Shown here: positions 8,672-18,739 of the stretch, one piece after another
Position numbering within the stretch: position 1 is the stretch's first letter
Layout of the letters: every line of letters starts with the position of its first letter
The notes under the pieces: generated by a model
Told to the model about the DNA's origin: nothing
The model's database searches: none
What the model saw: the letters and a program-made list of their open reading frames with translations, nothing else
Program-made: the position numbers and the translations under genes
NCBI GenBank assembly: GCA_005798905.1
Contig: SYIK01000001.1
Location: forward strand, 1 to 64,000
Reading direction: 5' to 3'
Length of the DNA: 64,000 nucleotides
DNA from: Bacteroidota bacterium
GTDB taxonomy: Bacteria > Bacteroidota > Bacteroidia > Chitinophagales > Chitinophagaceae

Positions 8672-11566
8672 TTAAGATTGTTGAAGTACTATTTTTATCA
8701 TTGTTTCTTTATTTAGATACTTTATCTTCAGCAAATAAGTTCCAGCAGGATAATTATTAACTTTATCTAAAAGTGAAAGTTTGTGTTTCCCACGACTGAG
8801 CGTTCCCGAAAATATAGTTGTTATTATTTGGCCAAGATTATTTTGCAAAACCACATGTACTTTTCCAGTTTGTGGTAAATCAATATCAAGAATTGAATTT
8901 GATTGTGTTGGATTTGGATAAACTGTAGCCAACAATTGATTGCCAAGAATATTATTATTAGTAACCGATGTCACAACTACATTATTAATATTTCTATTTA
9001 AATAAACATGAAATTCTCCGGGCTGCAATGTTATATTCTGCGCAACACCAGTAGCGGTAAGGGTTCCTGTACTTAAATAATCAAACCAAGTACCTACAAC
9101 TGGAAAAGTAAAGGAACTTGTTTGTGCGTTTACATCAAAATTTCCTACAACACAAAGTATAGATGAATCTGTAGCACTACGGATGGTCATTGATTTAAAT
9201 GCACCACCAAGGTTTCGAGAAAGATTGATATTGTTGGCAATAAAAACATCTTTATACCATGGATGAAACCGAAGCTTATTCAGGCTTGAATAAATATCGT
9301 AAAGTTTTTTTCGTTGTGTCACATTTTTATAATCCCAACGAATTGGCTTCTTATCCAATCTGCAGTTGTTATTGACGCTACCATCTACACAAGTGTTAAT
9401 GGAATAATCATAACCAAGTTCACCAAATTCCCAAATCATTTTTGGACCAGGAGCTGTAAGAAAAAATCCAGCACAAAGTTCAATTCTTTTCAATGCAGTA
9501 TTTAAATCTCTGACATTGTGAGAAGGATTAGAATTATTTCCGAATTGCAAATTCTTATACATCATTCTTTCTTCGTCATGGCTTTCCATATAACCAACGA
9601 GGTATGGATTATTCCAACCACGTGATGTATGTAAAAAACCTTCAAAATTGGAATTGCTTATAAAACCCATCGATGCTTCTTGAAAATTATAAGTGTTATT
9701 TCCCCATAGCAACATTCCATAATTTGACAATTCAATTTCTTCGCTATTTTCTGCAAAGTGTTCCAATATTGCATACGAGCCCGGCGATTTTAATTGAACT
9801 GTATCATAATATCTTTTCCAAATATTAATTCGGCTTAAATCATATTGTCCCATTAACCCCACATTACCAACTGAGTTTACTTGCGTAAATCCTTTTGAAA
9901 GATCGAACCGGAAACCGTCTAATTTATATTCCTGTAACCAATGCTCTATAACACGACTTGTAAAATATCTTGTTCGCAAACTTTCATGGTTAAAATCATT
10001 GAATACATTAAACGGATGAGTAGCAGTTACATTTAGCCAAGGATTATTTGCAGCAGGCTGATTAGCTGCACTGTTCCAATATAAAGCCGCCAATGGATTT
10101 AGCCCTGTTGTGTGATTTAATGCAACATCCATCAATACCGCAATACCTTTACTGTGACAAGAATCTACAAATTCTTTTAATGAATTTTTTGGCCCATAAT
10201 ATTTATCGGGCGATAAAAAGTAATCAGGATTATATCCCCAACTTTCATTTCCTTCAAATTCGTTGAAAGGCATTATCTCAATTGCATTCACTCCCATTGT
10301 TTTCAGATAACTCAAAGTATCTCTTAGATTTTTCCAATCATGCGCTGCTAAAAAATCTCGAAGCAACAATTCATAAATAACAAGATTTCTTTTATCTGGT
10401 CTTGAAAAATTATTGATTTTCCATGTATATCCGGGTGCATTTGTTTGTAACACACTTACAATTCCTGTTGTAAATCCTGTTGGGTAAGGTTTCAAACTCG
10501 GATAAGTTGTTGCAGTAATACTTCCATCATGAGATGGATCAAGAATTTTTTCTGCATACGGTTCGCCAACTTTCAATGAACCATCAACTAAGTATTGAAA
10601 AGCATATTCTGTTCCGGGAGTTAATCCAGAAATTCTAAGCCACCAGTAATTTCCATCTGGTGTTTTATTCATAACATAGGAAGATTGTTCAACCCAATTA
10701 TTTCCTGAAAATTCTCCAATAACAGATACACGGTTTTTATTTGGCGCACACAGAACCAACACAACAGAAGTATTGCCAGTTTCATAATTAATTCCATCCC
10801 TTACTCCGGGAGGCAATGCTTGTACGACTGGAGCACTTGCTACAAAAAATTGGAATGTTTCAGATCTGGTTGTGGCTCCAACAGTAGCATCAACTCGTAC
10901 AGTTTGATTACCAGCAGTTGTAAGTACTGGATTTGCAGAAATAGTTGTTGCAGCACTTACAGATTGAATTTCTGTTCCGTTCAAAAATAATTTCATTGTA
11001 GATGAAATATTTGCAATAGCAGTAAGTGAAATATTATCTCCAACTTGTTTAGATATTAGTTCCGGTATTCTTATATAAGTTGGTTGAAAAAACGGAGCAG
11101 AAAATCTTGCTGCAATTGTATTGTCATACACAGGTATAAACATATCACTGGCATCTGCATTTCTTTGAACAAAAGATCCAGTTCCATTGCGAAACAGGAT
11201 GGCAATTTTCTGGATAATTTCTCCAGCTGGAACATTAAAAAAATTTCTGATATGATTGATTGTGTATTGCCACTTGTTATTTCCAAGATAAGTTGCTTGA
11301 GCTAGTGGCGGAGTTGTGCCCCATGTAAATTTAGAATATCTCCAATCTGTTGGATGGGTACTAAGATTTGTAATAACGCCAACATGAACATATACATCAG
11401 AGGTTGGAGAATAATTATTTAGTCCTTGGTTACCTTTTGTAGCATCGACAACGATTACAATTGCGTCATTGTCTTTAGCAAAATCAGGTGTCCACGTAAG
11501 TAATTGAGCATTGACATTAAATACAAGACATAACACTAAAAGAAACAGCACAAAAATCTTTTTCAT
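8672..11566 (-). CDS. T9SS-secreted GH13 alpha-amylase with N-terminal binding domains
   Basis: A 964-aa secreted starch-degrading enzyme. After the signal peptide (1-20) come a ~130-residue domain of carbohydrate-binding appearance, an Ig-like domain (about 150-245), and an isoamylase-type E-set domain (about 260-355; GNTSVVLVLCAPNKNRVSVIGEF). The GH13 barrel has region I DVALNHT (about 479), region II GFRFDLSKG (nucleophile near D554), region III ILEHFAEN (acid/base near E602) and region IV MESHDEER (near D664). The last ~85 residues form a T9SS type A sorting domain (YPNPTQSNSILDI, GQIITTIFSG, YPAGTYLLKI), so it should be exported across the outer membrane and probably surface-attached. 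It would fill the role that the SusG lipoprotein has in Bacteroides. The exact bond specificity cannot be read. Confidence 0.9.
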   Translation of the reverse strand: MKKIFVLFLLVLCLVFNVNAQLLTWTPDFAKDNDAIVIVVDATKGNQGLNNYSPTSDVYVHVGVITNLSTHPTDWRYSKFTWGTTPPLAQATYLGNNKWQYTINHIRNFFNVPAGEIIQKIAILFRNGTGSFVQRNADASDMFIPVYDNTIAARFSAPFFQPTYIRIPELISKQVGDNISLTAIANISSTMKLFLNGTEIQSVSAATTISANPVLTTAGNQTVRVDATVGATTRSETFQFFVASAPVVQALPPGVRDGINYETGNTSVVLVLCAPNKNRVSVIGEFSGNNWVEQSSYVMNKTPDGNYWWLRISGLTPGTEYAFQYLVDGSLKVGEPYAEKILDPSHDGSITATTYPSLKPYPTGFTTGIVSVLQTNAPGYTWKINNFSRPDKRNLVIYELLLRDFLAAHDWKNLRDTLSYLKTMGVNAIEIMPFNEFEGNESWGYNPDYFLSPDKYYGPKNSLKEFVDSCHSKGIAVLMDVALNHTTGLNPLAALYWNSAANQPAANNPWLNVTATHPFNVFNDFNHESLRTRYFTSRVIEHWLQEYKLDGFRFDLSKGFTQVNSVGNVGLMGQYDLSRINIWKRYYDTVQLKSPGSYAILEHFAENSEEIELSNYGMLLWGNNTYNFQEASMGFISNSNFEGFLHTSRGWNNPYLVGYMESHDEERMMYKNLQFGNNSNPSHNVRDLNTALKRIELCAGFFLTAPGPKMIWEFGELGYDYSINTCVDGSVNNNCRLDKKPIRWDYKNVTQRKKLYDIYSSLNKLRFHPWYKDVFIANNINLSRNLGGAFKSMTIRSATDSSILCVVGNFDVNAQTSSFTFPVVGTWFDYLSTGTLTATGVAQNITLQPGEFHVYLNRNINNVVVTSVTNNNILGNQLLATVYPNPTQSNSILDIDLPQTGKVHVVLQNNLGQIITTIFSGTLSRGKHKLSLLDKVNNYPAGTYLLKIKYLNKETMIKIVLQQS

Positions 11567-11626
11567 AGCAAATTTTTACCCATTCGAAATTGTTAATAAA
11601 AACCCTACTAATAATTTTCTATTAAA

Positions 11627-11634
11627 CAAATCTA
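11627..11634 (-). promoter_or_regulatory. Possible -7 promoter element of the T9SS amylase gene
   Basis: TAGATTTG on the minus strand matches TAnnTTTG, 60 nt before the ATG at 11566. No good -33 TTTG was found at the proper distance, so support is weak. Confidence 0.3.
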
Positions 11635-11763
11635 TTTTCGAAGGTAGGAAATATGTACTTATGACACATTAATTTTATGCTTAGCTTTTCTAAATCAACA
11701 ATACAGATTCTTTAAAAAAGAATTTGAAGTATTTGTTTTAAATTTTAGCAAATATGTTTGATA

Positions 11764-13851
11764 CTATTTAATTTGAATAAAACTGACAGCAGTTCCGCCA
11801 CCAGCCGCAAGGCTTAAATTTAATTTTGAATTGATATCAACAATTTCATTTCTGATAGAATATGCCTTTGGATTTAATTCCCAATGGGCATCTTTTGCGT
11901 CTTCGTAAATTGTTGCTTTGTATTTTTTACCAGCAGTTAAAAAACTGCAATTGATTTCTGTGTTTCTTTTATTTTCATCGGTAATTGCTCCAAGAAACCA
12001 AGAATCTTTTCCTTTTGTTTTTCTTACAATGGTTAAAAAATCGCCGGGTTCTGCTTCCAATATTTTTGTATCGTCCCAATCAACTGCAACATCTTTAATA
12101 AACTGAAATGCATCCAAATGTTTTTCATAATTCTCTGGTAAATCAGCAGCCATTTGCAATGGACTATATAATGTAACATACAATGCAAGTTGTTTTGCCA
12201 AAGTAGTATGTATTTGCTCTTTCCTATTTTGGTTATATGAATTCATTTTTATTTCAAAAATGCCCGGTGTGTAATCCATTGCTCCACCCAACATTCGAGT
12301 AAATGGTAATATTGTTTCGTGCGATGGCGGATTACCATTACTCCAAGCATTATACTCGTTGCCTCTTGCAGCTTCTGCGGCAATGTAATTAGGCCATGTT
12401 CTGCTTACACCAGTTGGCCTTGAAGATTCATGTGAGTTAATCATAATTTTATAATCAGCCGCTCTTTGTGCTACATGGTTATAATGATTTACCATTGTTT
12501 GTCCATCATGATGTTCGCCTCTCGGAATAATTCTTCCAACATAACCAGACTTAACAGCATCGTATCCATTATTTTTCATAAATTCAAATGCACGATCTAA
12601 TCTTCTTTCATAGTTTGCAGCAGAGCCAGATGTTTCATGATGCATAATCATTTTCACACCTTTCATTTTTGCATATTCTGTAATTTCTTTTACATTAAAA
12701 TCTGGATAAGGAGTTACAAAATCAAAAACATTTTCTTTCCAATTGCCGAACCAATCTTCCCAACCGGTATTCCAACCTTCAACCAAAACACCATCAAACT
12801 TATGCTTTGCGGCAAAATCAATATACCTTTTTACATTTGCTGTATTGGCACCATGAGGGACTTTTGTTTGTTGTTGTGAACCTACTTGTCCACCGCTAAA
12901 ATCCCAACTTGCTTTGCCAACATGCATTTCCCACCATACTCCAACATATTTTACTGGCTTTATCCATGAAGTGTTATTAATCTTACAAGGTTCATTTAAA
13001 TTTAAAACCATTTTAGATCCCACAATATCTCTTGCATCATCACTTACCATTATCGTACGCCAAGGAGTGTTAAACGGAGCTTGCAAATACGCTTTATCTC
13101 CAATTGCATTTGGAACTAAATAAGAGGCAATGGTATTATTTGTTGTATTAACATTCAAGTGCATCACCGGATAATTAATAACAGCAGCCTCAAAAATATT
13201 AATGTATAAATTATCATCCGACTTCATCATCAATGGCGATTGCACCATTGTATTGGAATAAATATCTTTTTTAAAAATTCCATTATCAATATAAGTTTTA
13301 CTTAAATCAATTTCCGAAAGTTTAGTTTCATTATAAATATATTCTTGGCTATCAAATTCGCCAGGAATCCAAAATGCTTTATGATTTCCGTTTAAATTAA
13401 ATTGAGTCAACTCTTCACTTACAATAAAATAGTTTAAGTTTTTTTGATTGGGAAATTCATATCGAAATCCCAATCCTTCATTGTAAAGTTTAAAGTGAAT
13501 AATTAATTCAATTGGATTTTCACTTGCTTGTTTTATTGAAACTGAAAGTTCATTGTACTCATTCAGAATATTTTTTTGTTCTCCTAAAACAGGGTGCCAT
13601 TTTTCATTTACACTTCCGGTCGTTGAATTTGTTAAAACAAAATTTGAAGTCAAATCTGCGCCACTCTTAAGTTTAAATCCAAGTGAAGATTTTTTTACAA
13701 TATTTTTTCCTTTATAAATTAATTGATACTGCGGCTCTCCTTTATCGGACAAAGAGAAAATCATTTCCATCTTTTTGTTTGGCGATAGCAATGTTTGTGC
13801 ATTAGTGAATAAGCAAAAAAACAAAAAAGCAAAAGTGCTAAACAGTCTCAT
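11764..13851 (-). CDS. susB: GH97 alpha-glucosidase (SusB-like), inverting type
   Basis: A 695-aa periplasmic enzyme that releases glucose from the ends of imported maltooligosaccharides. A signal peptide occupies 1-19 (FLFFCLFTNAQ). An N-terminal beta-sandwich is followed by a TIM barrel (from about 290, WWEMHVGKASWDFSGG) and a C-terminal beta domain. E406 (in HHETSG), E475 (NSHESSRP), E493 and E499 (EAARGNEYNAW) are all shifted by exactly 33 from the E439, E508, E526 and E532 reported for B. thetaiotaomicron SusB. This predicts the inverting, calcium-dependent mechanism; a retaining GH97 would carry an Asp nucleophile. It lies between two GH13 genes of the same locus. Confidence 0.93.
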   Translation of the reverse strand: MRLFSTFAFLFFCLFTNAQTLLSPNKKMEMIFSLSDKGEPQYQLIYKGKNIVKKSSLGFKLKSGADLTSNFVLTNSTTGSVNEKWHPVLGEQKNILNEYNELSVSIKQASENPIELIIHFKLYNEGLGFRYEFPNQKNLNYFIVSEELTQFNLNGNHKAFWIPGEFDSQEYIYNETKLSEIDLSKTYIDNGIFKKDIYSNTMVQSPLMMKSDDNLYINIFEAAVINYPVMHLNVNTTNNTIASYLVPNAIGDKAYLQAPFNTPWRTIMVSDDARDIVGSKMVLNLNEPCKINNTSWIKPVKYVGVWWEMHVGKASWDFSGGQVGSQQQTKVPHGANTANVKRYIDFAAKHKFDGVLVEGWNTGWEDWFGNWKENVFDFVTPYPDFNVKEITEYAKMKGVKMIMHHETSGSAANYERRLDRAFEFMKNNGYDAVKSGYVGRIIPRGEHHDGQTMVNHYNHVAQRAADYKIMINSHESSRPTGVSRTWPNYIAAEAARGNEYNAWSNGNPPSHETILPFTRMLGGAMDYTPGIFEIKMNSYNQNRKEQIHTTLAKQLALYVTLYSPLQMAADLPENYEKHLDAFQFIKDVAVDWDDTKILEAEPGDFLTIVRKTKGKDSWFLGAITDENKRNTEINCSFLTAGKKYKATIYEDAKDAHWELNPKAYSIRNEIVDINSKLNLSLAAGGGTAVSFIQIK

Positions 13852-14052
13852 ATTTGGTTTATTAATTGAATTTATTTTTTTATTTTAATTATAACGCAAC
13901 AACGAAAATAGGGAGGAATGTCAGAACTTTTACTTCAACACAAAAGATATTTATTTATTGATTCACCGTTCGACAAGCCAACCTATAGTATTAAATAAGA
14001 ATATTTTTAATACAATTTGAAACAATTAAAAAATAATATTACCAGTATATAA

Positions 14053-15876
14053 TTAGTTTCTTAGCTGAAATATTATCCAACTTTTTGGTTGAATATTCAT
14101 ATTAAAAGATTGATTTTTTGGTACAAAAACTTGACTGGTCACAACATCTACCCATTCAGATTTTTTTTGATACTCATTTGTTGGAATCGTAAAATTTTGA
14201 ACTATTAAAGAATTATTTATTGCAATCAATAGTATTTCATCGTTAAATTTTCTTTCAATAACAATAAAATCTTTTTCATTATCAACAACTTTGAATGAAA
14301 AACTTCCTAAACTTAGCGACTTATATTTTTTACGAATTGAAATTATGTTTGAATAAAAATCGTACAAATCTTTGTTAACAAAAACAGAATCTTTTTCTCT
14401 TTTTAAATTATGAGGATGAGCAATTTCACTTTCATAAACAATATCATCCCAAAGCATTGGTTTTCTTTCGTCAGGGTCATCTCCGCCCCACATTCCTGTT
14501 TCCGTTCCGTAATATAATGTCGGAGCACCAATACAAATCATTTGAAAAAAAACAATTAGTTTTTGTTTTTTAATTTCCTCCGCATTAGGTTTTCTTACAT
14601 TGTAATCTATTTTTTGTGCGACACTTGCGTCGTGATCAAACCATCGATCGGGATTTACAACTATACTTGGCAAACGATCTGTATCATGACTTTCTAAAAC
14701 ATTCAGTTGCGCTTGCATTACATTTATTGGAAATTGAGAATAAATTTTTTCAACTGCTTCTGAAAATTGATTTGCAGAAATTTTATTTTTTATATCATTA
14801 AAATAATTCAACATTGGAGCGGTTAATCGATAGTGCATCACTGCATCAAAAACGTCGCCTTGCAACCAAGGTGAAGGATTAAACATTTTATTATTTTTCC
14901 AATCTTCCCACCAAACTTCACCAACAAGATATGAGTTTGGATTAATTTCTCGCGTCCACTTTCTAAATTCTTTCCAGAAATTTATCGGTACCATTTCGGC
15001 AACATCCAATCGCCAACCATCAATTCCATCTTCAGGATTCCCGTCGTTATTCGGATCCATCCACCGTTTTACAATTTGTTGAATATGCTTTCTAATTGGT
15101 TCGGAAAGATTTTCATTAACCTCTTTTAATTCTGGCAATTCTTTTACACCAAACCAGCCATCATATTCAAATTCATTTTTTGAAGTTGCAGGGTCATCAT
15201 AATTTTTTATTGTAAACCAATCTGCATATTTAGAATTTTTTCCACTTTTTTTCACATCCTCAAATGCCCAAAAAGTCATTCCACAATGATTAAAAACGCC
15301 ATCAATAATTATTTTAATATTTCTTTTGTGACATTCACTAATAAGTTTCAAAAATAATTTATCAGCACTTGTCCACCTCCAAGTTTTAGGATTAGAAGGA
15401 TCTTCTTTCTCCCAAATTTTTTCATCGCTTTCAGGATCTGGTCCAAAATTATTTTCAATATGATGATACATCGTTGCATCATACTTATGCAACGATGGCG
15501 ATTCGAAAACAGGATTTAAATAAATTGCATTGATGCCAAGATTTTGTAAATAATCGAGTTTATCAATTACTCCCTGTAAATCTCCACCGTAGCGCCTTAG
15601 CTGTGAATGATAATAAAACCCTTTTGAATTATTTTCCCATGGTTGAAGTTTGTACCAATCGCTATTCCACGGAGAAACACTCCATGCATTTTGCGTTTCG
15701 TGAGGCCAAGAATTTTTTAATGTTTCAATTGTTGGATCGTTGGAAGCATCACCATTTCTAAATCTTTCAGGAAATATTTGATACCAAATTGCTTCTCTTG
15801 CCCATTCGGGTGTTTCGTGTTTTTTTTGTGAGAATAAACAAAGTGGAAAAAATAAACTTACTATAAATTTTATCAT
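14053..15876 (-). CDS. GH13 alpha-amylase family, neopullulanase/cyclomaltodextrinase-like (SusA role)
   Basis: A 607-aa enzyme with a cleavable signal peptide (MIKFIVSLFFPLCLFSQ), probably periplasmic. The barrel begins with WAREAIWYQIFPERFRNGD, typical of the neopullulanase/cyclomaltodextrinase branch. Catalytic regions: I IDGVFNHCG, II GWRLDVAEM (nucleophile D291), III VGEVWWEDW (acid/base E320), IV ESHDTDRL (D398). The C-terminal ~85 residues form the usual beta domain. It lacks the N-terminal N-domain of cytosolic cyclomaltodextrinases and any T9SS tail. As the first gene of the starch locus it would cut imported maltodextrins before GH97. A terminator at 15996-16025 separates it from the PAP2 gene upstream. 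Confidence 0.9.
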   Translation of the reverse strand: MIKFIVSLFFPLCLFSQKKHETPEWAREAIWYQIFPERFRNGDASNDPTIETLKNSWPHETQNAWSVSPWNSDWYKLQPWENNSKGFYYHSQLRRYGGDLQGVIDKLDYLQNLGINAIYLNPVFESPSLHKYDATMYHHIENNFGPDPESDEKIWEKEDPSNPKTWRWTSADKLFLKLISECHKRNIKIIIDGVFNHCGMTFWAFEDVKKSGKNSKYADWFTIKNYDDPATSKNEFEYDGWFGVKELPELKEVNENLSEPIRKHIQQIVKRWMDPNNDGNPEDGIDGWRLDVAEMVPINFWKEFRKWTREINPNSYLVGEVWWEDWKNNKMFNPSPWLQGDVFDAVMHYRLTAPMLNYFNDIKNKISANQFSEAVEKIYSQFPINVMQAQLNVLESHDTDRLPSIVVNPDRWFDHDASVAQKIDYNVRKPNAEEIKKQKLIVFFQMICIGAPTLYYGTETGMWGGDDPDERKPMLWDDIVYESEIAHPHNLKREKDSVFVNKDLYDFYSNIISIRKKYKSLSLGSFSFKVVDNEKDFIVIERKFNDEILLIAINNSLIVQNFTIPTNEYQKKSEWVDVVTSQVFVPKNQSFNMNIQPKSWIIFQLRN

Positions 15877-15995
15877 TGATTGAAGAACTTATTGGTGAAA
15901 GAATTTTTAATAAATATAATTAATAACAGTCAACGATATTAAACTTAGTTCTTCATAATCAAATTAGAACTAGTGGTATTCATTCCAACCAAATT

Positions 15996-16027
15996 AAAAG
16001 ACAACCTTTGATATGGTTGTCTTTTTT
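15996..16027. terminator. Bidirectional hairpin terminator between PAP2 gene and sus locus
   Basis: AAAAGACAACC (15996-16006) and GGTTGTCTTTT (16015-16025) form an 11-bp perfect stem with an 8-nt loop and A/T flanks, a classic rho-independent terminator. It ends the minus-strand PAP2 transcript (stop codon at 16033), so the sus locus needs its own promoter. Confidence 0.85.
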
Positions 16028-16032
16028 TATTA

Positions 16033-16665
16033 TCATTTTATCTCAGTAACAATTACTTTATAAAATTTTTTGTAAAAAACAGAAATAAATGCTGAAATAA
16101 TTCCAATGCAAATACCAAACCAAATATCTGTTACAAAGTGTTGCCCCAAATAAACGCGGGAATAACCCACCAAAAAAGCTAAAAAGACGAAGAAAAAAAT
16201 TGTCGCTTTATTTTTTGTAAAAGATGAAAGTAGGATTGCAATTGTAAATGCAGTAGCCGTATGCCCTGAAGGGAAGCTATTAATTCTGTACATTTTTACT
16301 CCTTTCACAATATGAATGGGGAAATCTTTTGCTAAAAATACAATGGGGCGAAATTCGTCGGGAAAAATGATTCGTTTAAAAAAATGTGTAAGCAATGTAG
16401 AAATTAGAAAACCGAGGAAAACTGTACTCAAATATTTTCTTTTATAAAAAAAGCAATACACAACAATTGGAATCCAAATTGTCCCATCGCCCAAAAAAGT
16501 AATGTAGCGAAAGAATAAATCAAATAAAACAGAATGATTTCCATTGATAATTTGGAAGGAATTTGTTTTCCCTGTTATTAAAAAAAATATCCCTACTACA
16601 ATTGCAACTATTATTGAAAAAAGAAATGCAGTTTTGGAAAGATTATTTGAATTATTTTGTGTCAT
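16033..16665 (-). CDS. PAP2-family membrane phosphatase
   Basis: A 210-aa integral membrane phosphatase, probably acting on lipid phosphates such as undecaprenyl diphosphate or phosphatidic acid. The three-part PAP2 signature is present: K-x-I-I-F-P-D-E-F-R-P, SFPSGHTATA, and SRVYLGQHFVTDIW. There are about five or six hydrophobic segments. The open frame reaches a TTG at 16695, but the ATG at 16665 (MTQNNSNN) is the better start. It is divergent from the epimerase gene at 16716. The substrate cannot be told from sequence. Confidence 0.85.
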   Translation of the reverse strand: MTQNNSNNLSKTAFLFSIIVAIVVGIFFLITGKTNSFQIINGNHSVLFDLFFRYITFLGDGTIWIPIVVYCFFYKRKYLSTVFLGFLISTLLTHFFKRIIFPDEFRPIVFLAKDFPIHIVKGVKMYRINSFPSGHTATAFTIAILLSSFTKNKATIFFFVFLAFLVGYSRVYLGQHFVTDIWFGICIGIISAFISVFYKKFYKVIVTEIK

Positions 16666-16715
16666 TTTCAATTGATAATCAAAATTACAACTCAAGCGGT
16701 TCGAAACTATTTTTT

Positions 16716-17690
16716 ATGCAACATTTTGTAATTACAGGCGGTGCCGGATTTATTGGAAGTAATCTCATTCGTGCTTTGCTAAAACAACAACCTAGTTGCA
16801 CAATTACCTGCATCGACAATTTAGATTCGTTTTATGCAATTGAAATAAAAAAAAATAATCTTGCCGAATTTGCAAACGAAACTCGTTTTCGTTTTTTACA
16901 GTTTGACATCGCCAACAATGCTGCTGAAAATTTGCTTGAATTAATTCCGGAAAAAGTAGATGTCATTATTCATTTAGCTGCAAAAGCTGGTGTACGACCA
17001 AGTATTGCCAATCCGTTGATTTATCAAAAAAACAATATTATCGGTACACAAAATTTGCTCGATTTTGCAAAATTGAAAAATTGCACGCAATTTATTTTTG
17101 CATCTTCCAGCAGTGTTTATGGGAATAACACTAATTTTCCTTGGAATGAAAATGAAAAATTATTACCCATTAGCCCGTACGCAATGACAAAATTATCGGG
17201 CGAAATGTTGGGACATATTTTTCACAAACTTTACGGAATTCGTTTTATCGCATTGCGTTTTTTTACGGCTTACGGCCCCGGCCAGCGGCCCGATCTTGCA
17301 ATTCATAAATTTCTGAAAAACATTTTAAATAATGAACCAATTCCCATTTTTGGGAATGGAACAACAAGCAGAGATTACACTTATATTGACGATATTATTT
17401 CTGCATTGCTTGCCGCAATTGTTTATACAAAAACTAATTTTGAAATAATAAATATTGGAAATAATTATTCCATTGCATTAAAAGATTTGGTTGCTGAAAT
17501 TGAAAAAACAATTGGTAAAAAAGCAGTGCTGCACTACATGCCTGAACAGCCCGGTGAAGTTTTTAAAACGATGGCTGACATTACAAAAGCAATGCAATTG
17601 TTGAATTATCAACCGCAAATGCAATTGCACGATGGATTGAATTTGTTTTACGAATGGTTATTAAAAAACAAGGAAATCCTTAACCCTTAA
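16716..17690 (+). CDS. NAD-dependent sugar-nucleotide epimerase/dehydratase (SDR family)
   Basis: A 324-aa extended short-chain dehydrogenase/reductase acting on a nucleotide sugar. The NAD-binding motif GGAGFIGSN starts at residue 7; the catalytic Ser/Tyr/Lys appear as FASSSSVYG and SPYAMTKLSGE. Other family motifs are HLAAKAGVRPS, FFTAYGPGQRPD and RDYTYIDDI, the last resembling UDP-glucuronate 4-epimerases. The open frame begins at 16563 but that extension has no family match; MQHFVITGG at 16716 is the proper start. It is convergent with the GT2 gene, overlapping its end by 11 nt. It probably supplies a sugar for surface polysaccharide; the exact product is unknown. Confidence 0.85.
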   Translation: MQHFVITGGAGFIGSNLIRALLKQQPSCTITCIDNLDSFYAIEIKKNNLAEFANETRFRFLQFDIANNAAENLLELIPEKVDVIIHLAAKAGVRPSIANPLIYQKNNIIGTQNLLDFAKLKNCTQFIFASSSSVYGNNTNFPWNENEKLLPISPYAMTKLSGEMLGHIFHKLYGIRFIALRFFTAYGPGQRPDLAIHKFLKNILNNEPIPIFGNGTTSRDYTYIDDIISALLAAIVYTKTNFEIINIGNNYSIALKDLVAEIEKTIGKKAVLHYMPEQPGEVFKTMADITKAMQLLNYQPQMQLHDGLNLFYEWLLKNKEILNP

Positions 17691-18630
17691 TTTCATTTTT
17701 TGTTGAAAACACATTTCGAATGGTGTAAGTTTTTTTGTGTTGCGATTCAAAATAAGTTCTAATATTTATTTCTGCAAGAAACCCAATCGTTATAAATTGA
17801 ATTCCGCCTAATAATAAAATAACACCAAGAATTAAAAGTGGTCTGTTCCAAATATCGTGGCCTAACAATTTCCAAATAAATAAATAAACATTTATCAATA
17901 TTCCAATACTCAAACTTAAAAACCCGATTGTCCCAAAAAGATGAATTGGTTTATATAAATACCGACGCATAAACATCATCAACATCAAATCGCTAATAAC
18001 TTTTAATGTTCTTCCAATTCCGTATTTGCTTTTACCAAATTGTCGTGAAAAATGATTGACATCAACTTGTACAATCCTTGCTCCTTGCAGTTTTGCCAAT
18101 ACCGGAATAAAGCGATGCAGTTCTCCATAAAGTTTTAATTCTTCTGCAAGTTCTCGTCGGATTACTTTTAATGTGCAACCATAATCGTAAATGTTCACTC
18201 CGGTTAATTTTCGTATTAAAATATTTGCGATTTTACTGGGAATTTTACGAAGAAAAAATCCATCTTTTCTATTTTTTCTGTTACCGGCTACCATTTCAAA
18301 ATCTTCTGTTTTCAATAAATTCAACATTGCAGGAATATCGGAAGGATCATTTTGCAAATCGCCATCCATCAATGCAATAAATTCTCCACAAGTATGGTCA
18401 ATTCCGGCCATCATCGCGGCACTTTGTCCATAATTTTTTCTTAGCTCCACTAACACAACTTTTTCATCATTGCATTCCAAAATTATTTTTTTTGTATTGT
18501 CGGTTGAACCGTCATCCACCAACACAATTTCATAATCAACTCCTTTCAACCCTGCGTGAATTGCCGCAAGTAATGGCTTGATATTTTCTTCTTCGTTCAA
18601 TAATGTAACAACGATTGATAATTTTTTCAT
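17680..18630 (-). CDS. Membrane-anchored GT2 glycosyltransferase (DPM/ArnC-like)
   Basis: A 316-aa polyprenyl-phosphate glycosyltransferase. The GT-A catalytic domain (1-~220) has SIVVTLLNEEENI, EIVLVDDGSTDNT, LRKNYGQSAAMMAGI and the DxD-type MDGDLQNDP. Two transmembrane helices lie at about 232-256 and 266-290 (LFGTIGFLSLSIGILINVYL; LLILGVILLLGGIQFITIGF). This form transfers a sugar from a nucleotide sugar to a lipid phosphate at the inner membrane. With the PAP2 and epimerase genes it makes a small envelope-glycan neighbourhood. It is divergent from uvrA, with about 110 nt between starts. Confidence 0.9.
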   Translation of the reverse strand: MKKLSIVVTLLNEEENIKPLLAAIHAGLKGVDYEIVLVDDGSTDNTKKIILECNDEKVVLVELRKNYGQSAAMMAGIDHTCGEFIALMDGDLQNDPSDIPAMLNLLKTEDFEMVAGNRKNRKDGFFLRKIPSKIANILIRKLTGVNIYDYGCTLKVIRRELAEELKLYGELHRFIPVLAKLQGARIVQVDVNHFSRQFGKSKYGIGRTLKVISDLMLMMFMRRYLYKPIHLFGTIGFLSLSIGILINVYLFIWKLLGHDIWNRPLLILGVILLLGGIQFITIGFLAEINIRTYFESQHKKTYTIRNVFSTKNEIKG

Positions 18631-18739
18631 GCAATAAATATGGTGCTAAAGATACATTTTCACAAACAGAAAACACGCTTCTGAAACAACGATGATGTAC
18701 TTAACTTCGTTGTTCTACTTTTTTAATAAAATTCGCAAC

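Noticed and set aside
11700-11730. ATTCTTT-AAA-AAAGAAT hairpin after the GH97 gene
   Set aside because: Only A/T pairs, no T run in the right place for the minus strand; too weak to call a terminator.
16563-16715. N-terminal extension of the epimerase gene
   Set aside because: It overlaps the divergent PAP2 gene and has no family similarity; the Rossmann motif begins right after the ATG at 16716.
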